Assembly (NCBI RefSeq): GCF_052324685.1
Contig: NC_135211.1
Coordinates: 12,078,110 to 12,142,109 of the forward strand
Reading direction: 5' to 3'
Length of the DNA stretch: 64,000 nucleotides
DNA from: Brachyhypopomus gauderio
Lineage: Eukaryota; Chordata; Actinopteri; Gymnotiformes; Hypopomidae
Shown: piece after piece, positions 36,216 to 48,660 of the stretch
Layout: every line of letters begins with the position of its first letter
Position numbering within the stretch: the first letter of the stretch is position 1
Translations under genes and position numbers: made by a program
The notes under the pieces: generated by a model
Databases searched by the model: none
Seen by the model: the letters and a program-made list of their open reading frames with translations, nothing else
Told to the model about the DNA's origin: nothing

Positions 36216-39200
36216 ACCAAGAGTTCACTAATGTGTTTTGGCCTCTTTCTGGCTGAAACTGCTGCTATGACTAAGGTAGGCTAGTATAACACGGGTTTAG
36301 TTTCTCAGAGTGTAAATCAAACCACAGTGTTTGATCCTGCTGACGCAGTATCTTTTTTTCAAAGCCTGACGTTCACTTCCCTATGGTGACAGTAAATCAT
36401 GTCACCAATTCACTGTAACTTTGGATTGTCCTTAGAAAAATTGTGTATTGTTATAATCTGCAAAGCAAAAAGTCAGATTACAGGTATACACTTGGTATAC
36501 ACGAGTGAACTTACATACATACACTGTTTTCTCTACTGAGGCAGATCCTTTCACAGCCAAAAACCAAAAAAAGAAAGAAAGAAAACCCCCTTAGTTGCAG
36601 TGTCACCGATACCCCCATCTGAGACAACCCTAGAGAAAAAGGTAAGGAACCCAGTCATAAATTATCTAAGGTTGTAACACTATACTTGGATGCTTGTGAC
36701 AATTTAATTCTCAGGTGTAAATCTGTTGCTCATGTGGGAAACAGGAACCCATAAACCTCTGCATACGTCTGCTATATAAAAGTAGTCAGGATACACAAGG
36801 GCGTGGAAATTTCCATGAAGAATCTAACTTAATTGTTGCACTGATTATGATGTTCAAATTTGTATTGCAATTGCTTAAAAATTACACATCAAAATGCCAA
36901 AAACGCAGTGAGACAGATATTGGCATAAAAAAGGCATAATGGACCAAGAGTAAAATCTTTGTGGAAACTGAAAACTTGATCAAATGTTTCTGGAGACTGA
37001 AAATCACATGAAATTTGTAGGAGTAAACTTAAGTCTGACATATTGCTGAAATTAGCTACAAAACAATCAACTTTTTTTGATTGGTTTGAGCCAGGAACTG
37101 CTAAAGTGATCCTCTTGTCTCGTATGGAACAAAATTTCACACACCGAATGCACTGTTGCGCTGTCCATTAGACTGATCAATGTCAAGCATCTTAGTATAG
37201 CGAGTTCATAGAACCCATCGAAGTTAATTTCCCATTATAACGCCCCCTTTTGACAAACATTCCAAATTTGATAGGTTACTTAAATTATTTATCTATTGTG
37301 CATTTCTAATGTGGTGGCACTGTGCAACCATATCAGTCATATGGTTATATGTCATGGGTAAATGGTTTTGAAAATCCATTACATACGGTCTGTTAGAGAC
37401 ATTGTGTAAAGATTCTTTGTGTCAATTTTTGTGAAGATTCTATTAAACTTCATGCAGATTAGCTCAAAATTGAACTGGGCAGGGTTTTTTTCTAACAAAA
37501 CCGGTTGTTGTCTATATTGACCCATATTGCATGAGTTATAGAACAAACTGTTTAACTCTGTGCTGTTTCACCCTCACCAGCCTGGGCTCGTATTACTTAC
37601 GTGATTAGCAAGAATAAGAACTGCCTATTGACCATGTTGTGATTGCACAATTTGGCCAAATGTTTGTGCACACCTCTGCTAATTCTTAAGTCCAAGTGTT
37701 TCTCGCACCTAAAGAAACAGGAGACTCTTCTTGTGAGTTGGGAAAGCTTACTGTCAATCATCATTGCTTTTAGAACATTCTCAGAGACTACCCTCTCTAA
37801 TTATGTGCCCTGTGACCATGACAGGTCTAGATAATATTGAATATACACTCAAATGATGTTTGAAATGATGTGACGCTGAGACTTACTGTGTTATTTTGTT
37901 TATGCCCAGTAATAAAAAGCTTGTTTGCCTTCCAATTCTGCCTCTGATGCGTCTTCCTGCCAACCCAGTGCCTCAGATGGGCTAGTCGATAAGGCCTCCG
38001 TGGCACCTAGGAACAGTTTTTGATCTCTTCAGGAGAACAGGTGGAACATGTGGACGAATCATTCAGGCAAAGCCGGAGGGTCCATGGTGGTCAGTCTGGT
38101 CAGACAGCCGGACAATAGTGTCATAAGTTAGCTTGATAAAACCTCTGACCTGCTAGGTGTGCCCCAGTCCAAATCTAAGTGCTGTTATTGTGAAATGAAA
38201 GTGTGGGAGCAACAACGGTTCACCCATGAATCGGTCACAACAGAGTTCCAAACTGCCCCCCGGAAGCAGTATCATAGAGCGCTATACACAACAGCCAGTA
38301 TCGCCTGGAGCTGTGTGAAGCACACAGCTGGAGCAGTGGAAATGTCTTCAGCGGAGGGATGAAGCACATATGACTATCTGGTAGTCCGATAGCTTTGGGA
38401 TTATTTACAACATTGGCTACTTGACAAATTAGTGTGCAACCTAAACAAGGAAGCAATACAGTGAAAGGTATTAACAGAGGTGACATTCACTCATCAAGAG
38501 GTGGTAAACCTGGCCATGCACAAGGAGTGGTGGCAAGGGAATCTCAGCACCTCAGTGATTAATTGAGAGCCCAGTGCCATGTTCCTATCTGGGAATAAAT
38601 GTCACATTGGGCAAAAACATTGAATGTTTTTACAAGGCAGAGCAGCATATGAAGCCAGCAAAATGCAAAAAAAAAAAATGGAGAGAAAACTGTAAGGAGC
38701 TAATACATAAAGTAGTGCACTGTGATCAAAGGTGGATGCAGGCACCTGTAAAGCAAGCAGTGATATCACTGGTCCAGGTACGTGTGTACAACACCCACTC
38801 TACTGATTATTAAGATGAACACTGGAGTAAGAGTCTTAGAACACATACATGCAATGAGGAGCATGAGTCCATATCTTACATTAGTTTACATCACTCAAAG
38901 TCAGACAGCGTGTTTGCAAACTGCATCTCTCACATGCATACCTGCAGGTTCCAGTCAATGAAAAATGATGCAAATATCTCACAACATGATTAAAGGCCAG
39001 TTTTCATATAACCAATTTCCTTTTGAAAAACCTACACCTTCCACATTTCAGTTGGCTCAAGTGATGCAGGGGCTTCTCAGCACTGTTTTCTATTAGTCAT
39101 TAGAAGGATGATGCCCAACACTTGGGGATAGTGTTGGGACATTTAGAGAAATGCTAGAATCTAGATTCTAATCTATACTATAATTCTCTGCATACACGGT

Positions 39201-39509
39201 TGGAACTTTTTCACAAGCCAAAAATCAACGAACAATTGTGTACTCACTCATTATGACTCAAATCCCATAACTTGAACTTTGAAGCATTGCCAATTGCCCG
39301 ACATCTGTTTTCTTTTTGTCGTCGTTGGCAGCATAGATGGCACACATGTCTGGATCTTCTTCAAATCAAGCTGGGCAGATATGGTAAGCCAGACACGGGG
39401 AGCCAAGGCCATGCTCAAGAGCACTACCACTTCCAAAGGCAGAGAGTCGGAGGTGGTTGATCCTGTGTTGGTTCAGATCTGAGATGGTGAAAAGGAGCAC
39501 AACTCAGTT

Positions 39510-39528
39510 GGGGGGGGGGGGGGGGGGG
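39510..39528 (+). repeat. Poly-G run of 19 bases
   Basis: An uninterrupted G run in the ca7-sord intergenic region. Confidence 0.9.
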
Positions 39529-41735
39529 CATATAGGGCGGGGGGATCCGAAGATTTTACGCTACTTCACCACTTTGTGAACGAAACGCTTCTTAAAATTC
39601 TATGTAAACAAAATCCCAGATGAAATTCCGCCCTACATTTGTACAGTCTGCATCCTGGGTCGTGTCTGGCTTGCCTGGTGTGACACACCTGTTTAATTGG
39701 ACCTAGTATGTAGTGCTTGTTCTTGTGCTGCTATGATTACTGCCTCTGCTGTACACTGCATGGAAGGACTTATCGTGCCATGGAACCTCCTCTGCTTCCA
39801 TGGTGACCATGTTCTCCATCAGTCTGATGCACTCTCTAATCGGTTCACTCTTCGGGGCCACTGCTTGGATGCCCACAGGTCTGCAGTCTAGAGATTTAGG
39901 TTGGGCAGGTCAGGCTTGTGTTAAATAAGGTTAGCCGGCTGCACTCAGGGAAGAGGTGGGCAGACCGCACATAACCTGCCAGTTCTCATAGGACCAATAC
40001 CAATATATAAACATTTCACTGAAGAATATACAGCTGAATTTCACGTGAGCATAATATCCACAAGAAACATATTGCTGCGTTAACTGCGATTTGCGGGCGC
40101 ACGATTGTCAGCACAGATTCTAGCCAAAGTAGATTCAGCTCTGACATCATCACGTCTTTAGGCCCACACAGCCCAGAGCAGCTGCAGCCGCCTCCCTGTC
40201 ATGAGATCTTAACGACATGCAGGGCTTCTTAATGCACGTCAGAGGAAAACAAACAAACAAACAAATAAAGAACTACAGCCAGTATGTGGCGTCCCGAGCC
40301 AGGCAGTGATTGGGCAGGATTATGTCGATCAACACTTTGTGCTGCTGTACACACGGCCCACCACAGTCTCTCGACCCGTTATAGCACCATCTGTTGGCTT
40401 TTAGCTGTAACGTAATTGTTTGTGTGGGTTTAAAATGTGGAAAAGTTGTGTTTCTTTCTCTTTTTGGGTTTAATAGGACACTCAGATGCATGTAGACAAA
40501 TTCTGTTCAGTGCTATATTTAAAGCTACAGAAAACCTGTCAATGCTAGAATAAAGTTAGTTTAAGTACTTATTAGACAATCGGGTGCATTTGCATTTACA
40601 AAAATGCTTTGTCAGCTAGTCATAGCCAGTACAGGTTAGAGTTCAAGATACTGTTGAACCAGAATAGTGCTGAAATACAGGAATCGAGAATTGCAAAATA
40701 GGCGTAAGCTCTAGATCAGACAATAACAAGTGCATAAAAAATACCTCCAAATACATGATAGTGTTACTCTGCAGCTGTATGACATTTCATAGTAGCAGGA
40801 TTAGTGGTCATTTAAATATTGTTCAGTGTGGTGTGGTCCAGTGTGGTGCAGTAGGGATTAATGTGCTTTCTTAAATAGGGAAAACTGATCTGAGGGTATT
40901 TTTTCTTTTCAAGTGATCCTACGCTGCTTCAAGATGAGTGTGGAACTCTGTGCCAAGATGTAACTTCTCCATCTGTAAGATTTCACTGTATTTTATTGTG
41001 CTTAAAGTCATTATCTTGCTGACAGTCTTTTGCAAGTCAAACCCCTAGAGATTTGAGAACCAACACCCTCCATCAACAAAAAAAGTCATGTTACATGTTA
41101 TGTCAAGGTTTAAATTGAAATGATGCTTATATTTTATGTAAATATTTACTGTTCAGATAAAATGCTTTATCTTGGGTGGTATAAGTCTTTTGTGCTGTAA
41201 CCTACTGTATAGACAACTACTATAGAAACTGAATGACTTACAATAATGAAATGTTCTGTGTAATATATCTTTCACTGTACTTCCTCTTTTTGTGCTGACA
41301 TGAACACTAAACACTAGGCAATTACAATTTATTGCATGTTTATCACATATCCTGTGCAATATGAAGTGCAAACTCTGAGGGGGGAGGGGGTAAAGACAAA
41401 TATAAGTATATAAGCATTCAGCGGGTATAAAAAAACCCCTGCATGGTGCAAATTACAACTGCATTTCCTATTCTCAAAGTTCTCAAAGATCTCAAAGATC
41501 TCCAGTCTTGTTGTCTCCAAACTTCCAACGATAGAATTCAGTGTTCGTGATGGCACGGTTCAGGTTTGTTGGGAGTTTGGGCAGAACAAGAATGCTGAGA
41601 TTTAAATGACAGCTCTGTATTCACCACGTTACACGTGAACGCTGATGGTGTTATAACCTTCCAGTGAAGTGGTTTGTCCTATGGAGTGAGATTACTGTGT
41701 TTTATGTGAGAGCGCACAGATAAAGTTATATCAAG

Positions 41736-41736
<1 letters not shown>

Positions 41737-41784
<48 letters not shown>
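41737..41784 (+). repeat. (AC)n microsatellite
   Basis: About 48 bases of pure CA about 1 kb upstream of the sord start codon. Confidence 0.95.
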
Positions 41785-41786
<2 letters not shown>

Positions 41787-42156
41787 GAAACAAAAATTGC
41801 ACGTTTCAGACGCAGCACACCTAGGATCAGATTATCTGAATACAACACTGCTTTTGTTAATTTGCTAGATCAAGTACAGCTCCTAACTTATCACTGCAAT
41901 AAACAGTACTCTGCAGACTCCACACAGAGTAAATCAGGGTCACAACCCTAACCCTAACCGAACCTAGACCACAAGGTGCCATTTCCAAGTGGCACAGAGG
42001 CCACTTCCTGCCCCCACGTGCCAAACAGGAACCGAACCCTTAGGCCTACAGGAAACTTGGCAGAAAGACGCACCACCCAATGACCTGAGAGATGTTCTGT
42101 GATTAGCCAGATGTCATTTCGATTATTTTTGTTTATTTGCTCTTCCCAAGTATCCT

Positions 42157-42265
42157 GAATGTTTCACCTGAATTTCTACCACCTGAATTTCTACCACCTG
42201 AATTTTGACTTGAATTTTTCAACCTGCATTTCCACGACCTGCATTTTTATTACCTGAATTATTAA
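42157..42265 (+). repeat. Degenerate tandem repeat of CACCTGAATTTCTAC
   Basis: Six or seven decayed copies of a unit of about 15-18 bases with the core ACCTG(A/C)ATTT. The first copies match well and later ones diverge. It lies 520-630 bases upstream of the sord start codon. Confidence 0.7.
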
Positions 42266-42782
42266 AATCTCAAATATCTAAAATTCTAATTTCACAGACA
42301 TTTTTTCCCAGAATCATGACTTCTGGTTCAGGTTCTGGTGACACTGATCTGCAAAGTTTTGTGCCTGGTATTAACAGTCCAAAATAGCGGCTGCGCAAAC
42401 ACAGCACCATCTAACGACGAATGCCAAAAACACCACAGTTTCGTCTCTAGTTCTTCTATACTCGTTGCTCACACCTTCAGTTTTCTTTCCAATAGTCCTT
42501 GTTTTCCTCACCCTAGTGTTTTAGATTTTAAAACGTTTTGCGCAGGTTTAGTCAATTTTCGTTTCCTAATAAGAAATATATCGGGCTGTATAAAAGAATG
42601 ATTCGTTATTAGTTGATTATTAGTTCGCCGTTACTGCGCACTGCGCAGCGTTGATCACCTTGAATGAGTTCGCTGGTCAAATAGGTGGTGCTTGTGAATC
42701 ATATGACAGTGCAGGAGATCAAACGCTAGAGCAGTTTAATGATTTTCATGTAACATTACCCAGAAGTAGCCAGCCACAGAGA

Positions 42783-45700
42783 ATGGACGAAGACAATCTT
42801 TCTGTGGTCCTGCACGCCAAAGGAGATCTAAGGCTGGTATGGCATTCGTTTCAATGATCTCCACACTTGCATACCTCTTTCTTGAATTCTAGCTAACAGA
42901 TATATCACTTTCCTTGCAATAGGGGACAGGACTTTTTTGGCAGATGGTCAACAATGTGTAGTTTAATCCATGCAATCACTGAACATTCGCATATTTTCTG
43001 GTGTCGTTCGCGTCGTTACAGGAACAGCGTCCCATTCCAGAACCCGGGCCAAACGGTATGGACCATGCACGTGACCTGCACTGAGGTCACACGTGCACTC
43101 ACAAACACCTGCTTTGCTCTTTGGCCCCCTTGCCTGTGATGTCACGCGTGTTACATGTGCCAGTGTGAAGATGCTGGTCCAGGTTCTGTTCTGTTCGTGT
43201 GGTCCTCAGAGGTGCTGCTTCAGATGCATTCCGTTGGGATCTGCGGATCGGACGTGCACTACTGGCAACATGGACGGATCGGAGATTTTGTTCTTCAGAA
43301 GCCGATGGTACTGGGCCACGAAGCCGCTGGACGCGTGGTTAAAGTGGGCTCTGCGGTCACGCACCTCAAACCAGGCTAGTACCCTCGGACTGGCTTGGAG
43401 AAAAAAAAAACACACAGCACTGCATTTTACAGTTTAATGTGTTATAGCCTATTCTCAATCCACAGTTCACTTAGTCAATTCACAATTATCCTCATTCAGT
43501 CAATTATCCACAGGGGACAGGGTGGCTATTGAACCTGGGGTTCCTCGTGAAGTGGACGAGTTCTTTAAATCCGGTCGCTACAACTTGTCACCAACCATGT
43601 TCTTCTGCGCAACGCCACCTGACGATGGCAACCTTTCCAGATACTACAAACACGACGCCAATTTCTGCTACAAGTCCGTATTCCAGCACAACGTCATGTA
43701 TATTACGTCACTTGTGAAGTAGCGTCAGACAGTAGAACGTCATGCCGTATGTGGCGCGTGCTCAGACGTCGTGATCTGTGCGTGCAGACTGCCCGATAAT
43801 GTGACGTTTGAGGAAGGGGCTCTGATCGAGCCTCTGTCAGTGGGGATTCATGCGTGCAGGAAAGCCGGGGTAACCCTGGGCAGCTCTGTGCTCATCTGCG
43901 GAGCAGGTCAGTAACTGACCGCCACACCGAACTTCTGCTACACATTAACCATATGTTCAGTGTAGTAATCGTTTAACTTGTTTGTACTGTTTAATTACAG
44001 CTGATTCAGTCCTTTTTGTCTATATATTTTCTATATAATATATAGGCCTATATATATGCACACAAAATGTTGCGTCCTTTTAGAATTAAATTTGTCAGAA
44101 CATACATGCCTGGTTTGATCAAATCCTGACTTGGCTTCCGTTGTGTTCACTAACAGGACCGATTGGACTGGTCTCTTTGGTGGTAGCTAAAGCAATGGGT
44201 GCCTCTCAGGTGGTAATAAGTGGTAAGTCACACATGCCCATGGGTCCTGCTTAAATCACACATGGACATACATAGTCAAATCCTACTTTAAATCATTGCA
44301 AATAAAACTGCATTTTCTGGAACCTAAGATTTTGCAAATACGTAGACTAATAATGTTATTTTTCTTGTACTATAAGACCTGTCTGCTGAGAGGCTGGCCA
44401 AAGCGAAAGAGCTGGGAGCGGACTTCCTGCTTCCTGTGAGGAGAGAGGACGTACCGAAGGAAATGGCCCAGCGTGTGGAGGGCATGCTGGGGGGAAAACC
44501 CCACATCACCATGGAGTGTACCGGGGCAGAGAGCTGCATTCAAACAGCCATCTATGTAAGGACCACACACCTAAAAGCGCACATATAAGTCTTCTCATTG
44601 GTTTCAGACTTCTGTGATGGTGAAGACCTGAACCTCTGCTGGGCAGTGGGTCCTTGAGACTGGAGTTGAGACCCCAGGTTTTAGAGCACGAAGGCCACTG
44701 CACTGGTGGTTACCAGCTCTGGGCTTCAGATTTAGAGTTCCTGCTAATCAGTGCCTCCTCAAAACTTTGATTGTCAGAATGAGGTGATGTATGCAGAAAC
44801 AGAACCGTACAGGCCGATGTCCTGGAACAGGGTTGCTGACCACTGCAGTAAAACTTTGCTGGGGTTGTCAAGAACTGCAAAGAGGTTTCTCTGCCAATCA
44901 TGCATCCTTGTCTGAGCAGATAACGAGTGATGGCAGAGACACGCTGCCCACTATTGGTGTACAGGTAGCACAGCATGCTGCCTGCACTCTACACTGTACA
45001 CTTATCACTTCACACTATAGCTATGCGCACACTGCCTGTGCTCTACACTACGTGCTACGTGCTGCCCTGTGTGCAGGCCACGCGATCGGGGGGCGTGGTG
45101 GTGCTGGTGGGACTCGGAGCGGAGATGACCACGGCGCCTCTCGTCAACGCAGCCATCAGAGAAGTGGAGATCAAGGGCGTGTTCCGCTACTGCAACACGT
45201 ACGTCTCGCAACACGCCGCGTTCGTGTTATTACACGGGTATCGCCCCCCCGTTTAGCGTTCGTTGTATGCAGTCGTTCTTGAAGCGTTGAGGTGCCTTCC
45301 CACAATTCACCGCGGTCACCCGTGCTCATCGGTGAGGAGCACTAACATCCTAATTCATCTTTGTAATGTCTTGTATACCCTGTGAGGAAACGGTAGTTTT
45401 CGGGTCATTAATTTTCCGAACTAATGCCCGCTAATGGGCCGCTGTAAAGGAGGATTAGGTGGTGGGGGTGGTGGAGATAATGGCGAGTTGTGCAGCGAAT
45501 CGAAGCCATGACACCCGGACTAGGAGTGGTTGTTTTTGGTGGAGGTTGACGTTGGACATTTTGACCTGACATTGAGTAGCAAAGCTGGAAATTTCACAAA
45601 TTCACACAGATACACTGACGCTGCATATGCATGAAGGGGGAGTGGCATGGACATGTGGTGGTGGCGTTTTTGATTATTGTCTCTTCACTGGCCAGGTGGC

Positions 45701-45861
45701 CTGTGGCAATCTCCATGTTGGCCTCCCAGCGTGTGAACGTGAAGCCGCTGGTCACGCATCGTTTTGGGCTGGAGCGGGCCGTGGACGCCTTCGACACTGC
45801 ACGGCAGGGGCTTGGCATCAAAGTCATGCTGAAATGCGACAAGAATGACCAGAACCCCTGA
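42783..45861 (+). CDS. sord: Sorbitol dehydrogenase (L-iditol 2-dehydrogenase), complete
   Basis: Nine exons join in frame: 42783-42836, 43022-43055, 43210-43374, 43514-43673, 43788-43906, 44157-44222, 44377-44555, 45077-45198 and 45696-45861 (TGA at 45859). They encode 354 aa, against 357 recalled for human SORD. The enzyme oxidises sorbitol to fructose with NAD in the cytosol, the second step of the polyol pathway. It is a zinc-dependent medium-chain dehydrogenase. Zinc ligands C41, H66 and E67 are seen in GICGSD and GHEAAG. The Rossmann glycine motif is in CGAGPIGLV. Diagnostic SORD strings are [25 protein letters not shown] and [15 protein letters not shown], and the protein ends KCDKNDQNP. 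The start is the first Met before [14 protein letters not shown], as in the family. The intron after 43374 begins with GC instead of GT, and the intron after 43673 has a weak donor (GTCCGT). Confidence 0.95.
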
Positions 45862-48660
45862 GGGAGGGGGCGGAGCCCAACACATCTTCTGTGATGACTA
45901 ATTATGGCTACAGGCCACGCCCTATTCTGCTTTCTCTACCCTGCCAATGAGTGATCTTTCCTTGAAATGTCTAATAATTTCAATGTCTACATTTCAAGCT
46001 AAGAATATTATGACGGTAATTAATATTTTGTATGTTGCCATCTCATGCTTGGCCAGGATTAAAGGAGAATATTATTTTATGAATACGCCCTTTATTCTTC
46101 AATTCCTCTTTATATAAAGCACTGGATTGCCAGTTTGAAATGTGCTATAAAAATAAACCTGCCTTTGCCTTCTCATGTGTGTGCCTGTTTCTGGGTAGTC
46201 TCACACACGTGTTACCAAAAAAGCATGGCTTTTCATAGCTGCTTTGCTAACCCCTTCAAAAGAAAATGTGTTCGAGTGTCTTCCTGTCCACATTCTCATT
46301 AACTACAAGAGAGCCAACTACACCGCATAAAAACATTCAGCAGTATTTTACCAGCTGCAATATCTTATTTTGACCACCAGAGGGCCTCAAACTCTAACTC
46401 GGTTAATGATGCCACAATCGGATTTCCCTTCTCGGTTTGCCCATCACAATTTCAGATAAACCTATAGGTTACTATAGTCTGTCGACAGTACAGGTTTGGT
46501 TTATTTCATGCGAGTTTCATTATAAAGGTTATAGAGCAGGAAGCTCGTTGGGTCACTGCCAGTGTTGGTATGGATCCAAGCGCTCAGGTCATTTGAAAAG
46601 AGCCCATCAAGTAGAGCCTTCCTCTGGGCCAATGGCTGTAAATCAAAACCACAGAATCCAGAAGGAGGTTGTTACACTTTATTTTTGTTTGTTTGGTTGG
46701 TTTTTTTCTTTCATTTTGTTGGTATAATGACATTTAGACTGCATGCAGACAGGTAATTATCTCTGTGATTGGTTGGCTTTTCTCGTTTAACCTTTATTAG
46801 ATTTTCCAAAGCCTTTCTTACTCTGGGGTAAGGCGTTTGGTCACAGTGTGAATGTATTTTCTCAGAGCCGAGGCCCGACACAAAGGAGGGGGGGTCTGTG
46901 GCTTCCTACATGGGCACAATACTAAACAAGGTTCGCATTTATGTACACACATTCTAATACTGCGCAAGGCAATGAACACGCTACCGACAACACATTTACA
47001 TTCACGATCGACTCGAAAGTTTCCCGTTGAGCGCACACAAAAATCGACATAGCACACGTTAAAAAAGAACCTCTCAAACCCCATACAACGCGAACGCCTT
47101 TGAAATAAAGGTGATTTATAGCACGTTAGTTTTATTTACTCCATTATTGATGTGGTAGGACAAACCCAGTAATCGTCTTCTACGTACTGCTGATTACAAA
47201 AAGATTTTCCACGCTCCCAATGTTAAAAAACCGCAGTCTTAAAATGATTGGCGTTATTTAATGCCCACCAAATAAAGAAAACTCCATCTTTTAATTCGAC
47301 GATGAATTCTAATACAAAAATGTTACTTTCAATTAGTTGTTGCATCCTATGTACACTGGCTCTAAAACCTGTCTTGTCAAAGTTGTGGATATGCTGACTC
47401 GAGACAAAAACATTCTGGTGACGATGTATAAAAGTTATTATTTTTATGTAATGTGCCATATATTGCATTGAGGTTAGGTAGAAGTAGCAATTACTATATC
47501 TAACGATGACGCTTATTACTGACTTACTGGTTTCTGCACAGACCTGGTGGCTACAGGCTGGAGGAAGGCCTTTCTTTCTGCCTCTTTTTGAAGTAATAAG
47601 CATATTTACAGATGGCAAAGTATAGCCCTCTATATGTTCAGTGAAGTAAATCAACATTCACTGTAAGATAATAGGACACTGAAGTTGTTCCTGTTCCAAG
47701 AAAGGTTTTAATTCTGTAAAACAATATATGGTGTTTCACGAGGTCGAACTAAACTGTTTTGTATCGTGATGTGGTTGTATTGCAGTGGTTTGGGGTCAAA
47801 CAGCAGTTACATGGGAGTGCAGGGGGCACATTCTATTAGGAGAGCATCCACTAGTATTGGCAGTAGAAAGATAATGTTGAGATGGTAGTTTTGTTATGAT
47901 CAAATGGGCACGTTCGTCAGATTTTGGTTGCAGCTTACAAAACTCACCTGGGAAAGTCTACAGAGGACACAGGAGCAGCGAGTCGTCAGGAATGCATGTG
48001 CAGTCAGGACAGAGAGCTATATTACTTCCTGTTGTGGGAGTTGTAGTTTACTTAAAAAAAAACAGGGTAGCTCAGTATCTTTATCTCTGGAACAACTTTC
48101 TCCCCCAATACAGTTATGATACAGCCTCCAGTTTTGCTATTTTTGGACATTACATGGGTGTATTTCGCACCCTGGCTTTTCCATTCCTGTCTTGTGTCAG
48201 AATGAGTCGCTATGTACAACACAAAGTCTCCAGCAAAGTCCACACAGGAGCAAGACATTAGCATTCATTACAAATAAATGAACCAAGGAGGAAGCTGGGA
48301 TACATATACAGGGGCCTCCCCCTTTTGATTTGCATACAGGAAAGAAAGGAGCAGGAAGCCTTGTCTCCGAGTCATCATCGGACTGAGCCCCCACCGCATG
48401 TACACACAGCACAAACCAAACCCACAGAATCATCAGAAAATGGCCGACCGTGAAAGAACTTGTCAGGAGAAAACAAAAGTGTGACGAGATACTTTCTGTG
48501 GAGGCACAAAAAACAACAACAAAAAAAAAAAACATCCCCCCCAACAAAAAAAAAAAAAAAAACAATTCCTCCCAAGCGACAGCACAAAGATCCTCAGGAG
48601 GAGCTGAGTCTCCCGCGATTGGACGTTGACCCCGTCACTCATCACGCTGGGCGTGTTCAG
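45862..48660. other. Convergent 3' regions of sord and apba2
   Basis: The sord (plus) and apba2 (minus) stop codons face each other across 2.8 kb. The left 300 bases fit the sord 3' untranslated region, and much of the right part is presumably that of apba2. An A-rich block with a C run at about 48509-48562 (U- and G-rich in the apba2 transcript) is the main simple repeat. A 144-codon minus frame at 47223-47657 has no recognised motif. Confidence 0.45.
46152..46157 (+). promoter_or_regulatory. Probable sord polyadenylation signal (AATAAA)
   Basis: AATAAA stands 291 bases after the sord stop codon. It is followed within about 20-40 bases by a TG-rich stretch, the usual downstream element. Confidence 0.6.

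Larger units (their letters stand above)
36224..42782. other. Intergenic region between ca7 and sord
   Basis: The ca7 and sord start codons face away from each other across this region, so both promoters should lie in it. No TATA box is convincing near either end. Contents: a G run at 39510-39528, a CAAA run near 40250-40264, a CA microsatellite at 41737-41784 and CACCTGAATTT repeats at 42157-42265. No conserved exon was recognised. Confidence 0.45.

Noticed and set aside
38159..38813. Short plus frames near 38.2-38.8 kb that might be a retroelement
   Set aside because: No reverse transcriptase, protease or gag motif was seen and the frames are broken.
41945..41965. Telomere-like CCCTAACCCTAACC
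   Set aside because: Only about two units; expected by chance or as a trivial interstitial motif.
42630..42650. NRF1-like TGCGCACTGCGCA upstream of sord
   Set aside because: The two half sites have the wrong spacing for a standard NRF1 site, and no other promoter evidence is available from sequence alone.
47223..47657. 144-codon minus-strand open frame
   Set aside because: AT-rich, no recognised motif and no good splice context; more likely apba2 3' untranslated sequence.
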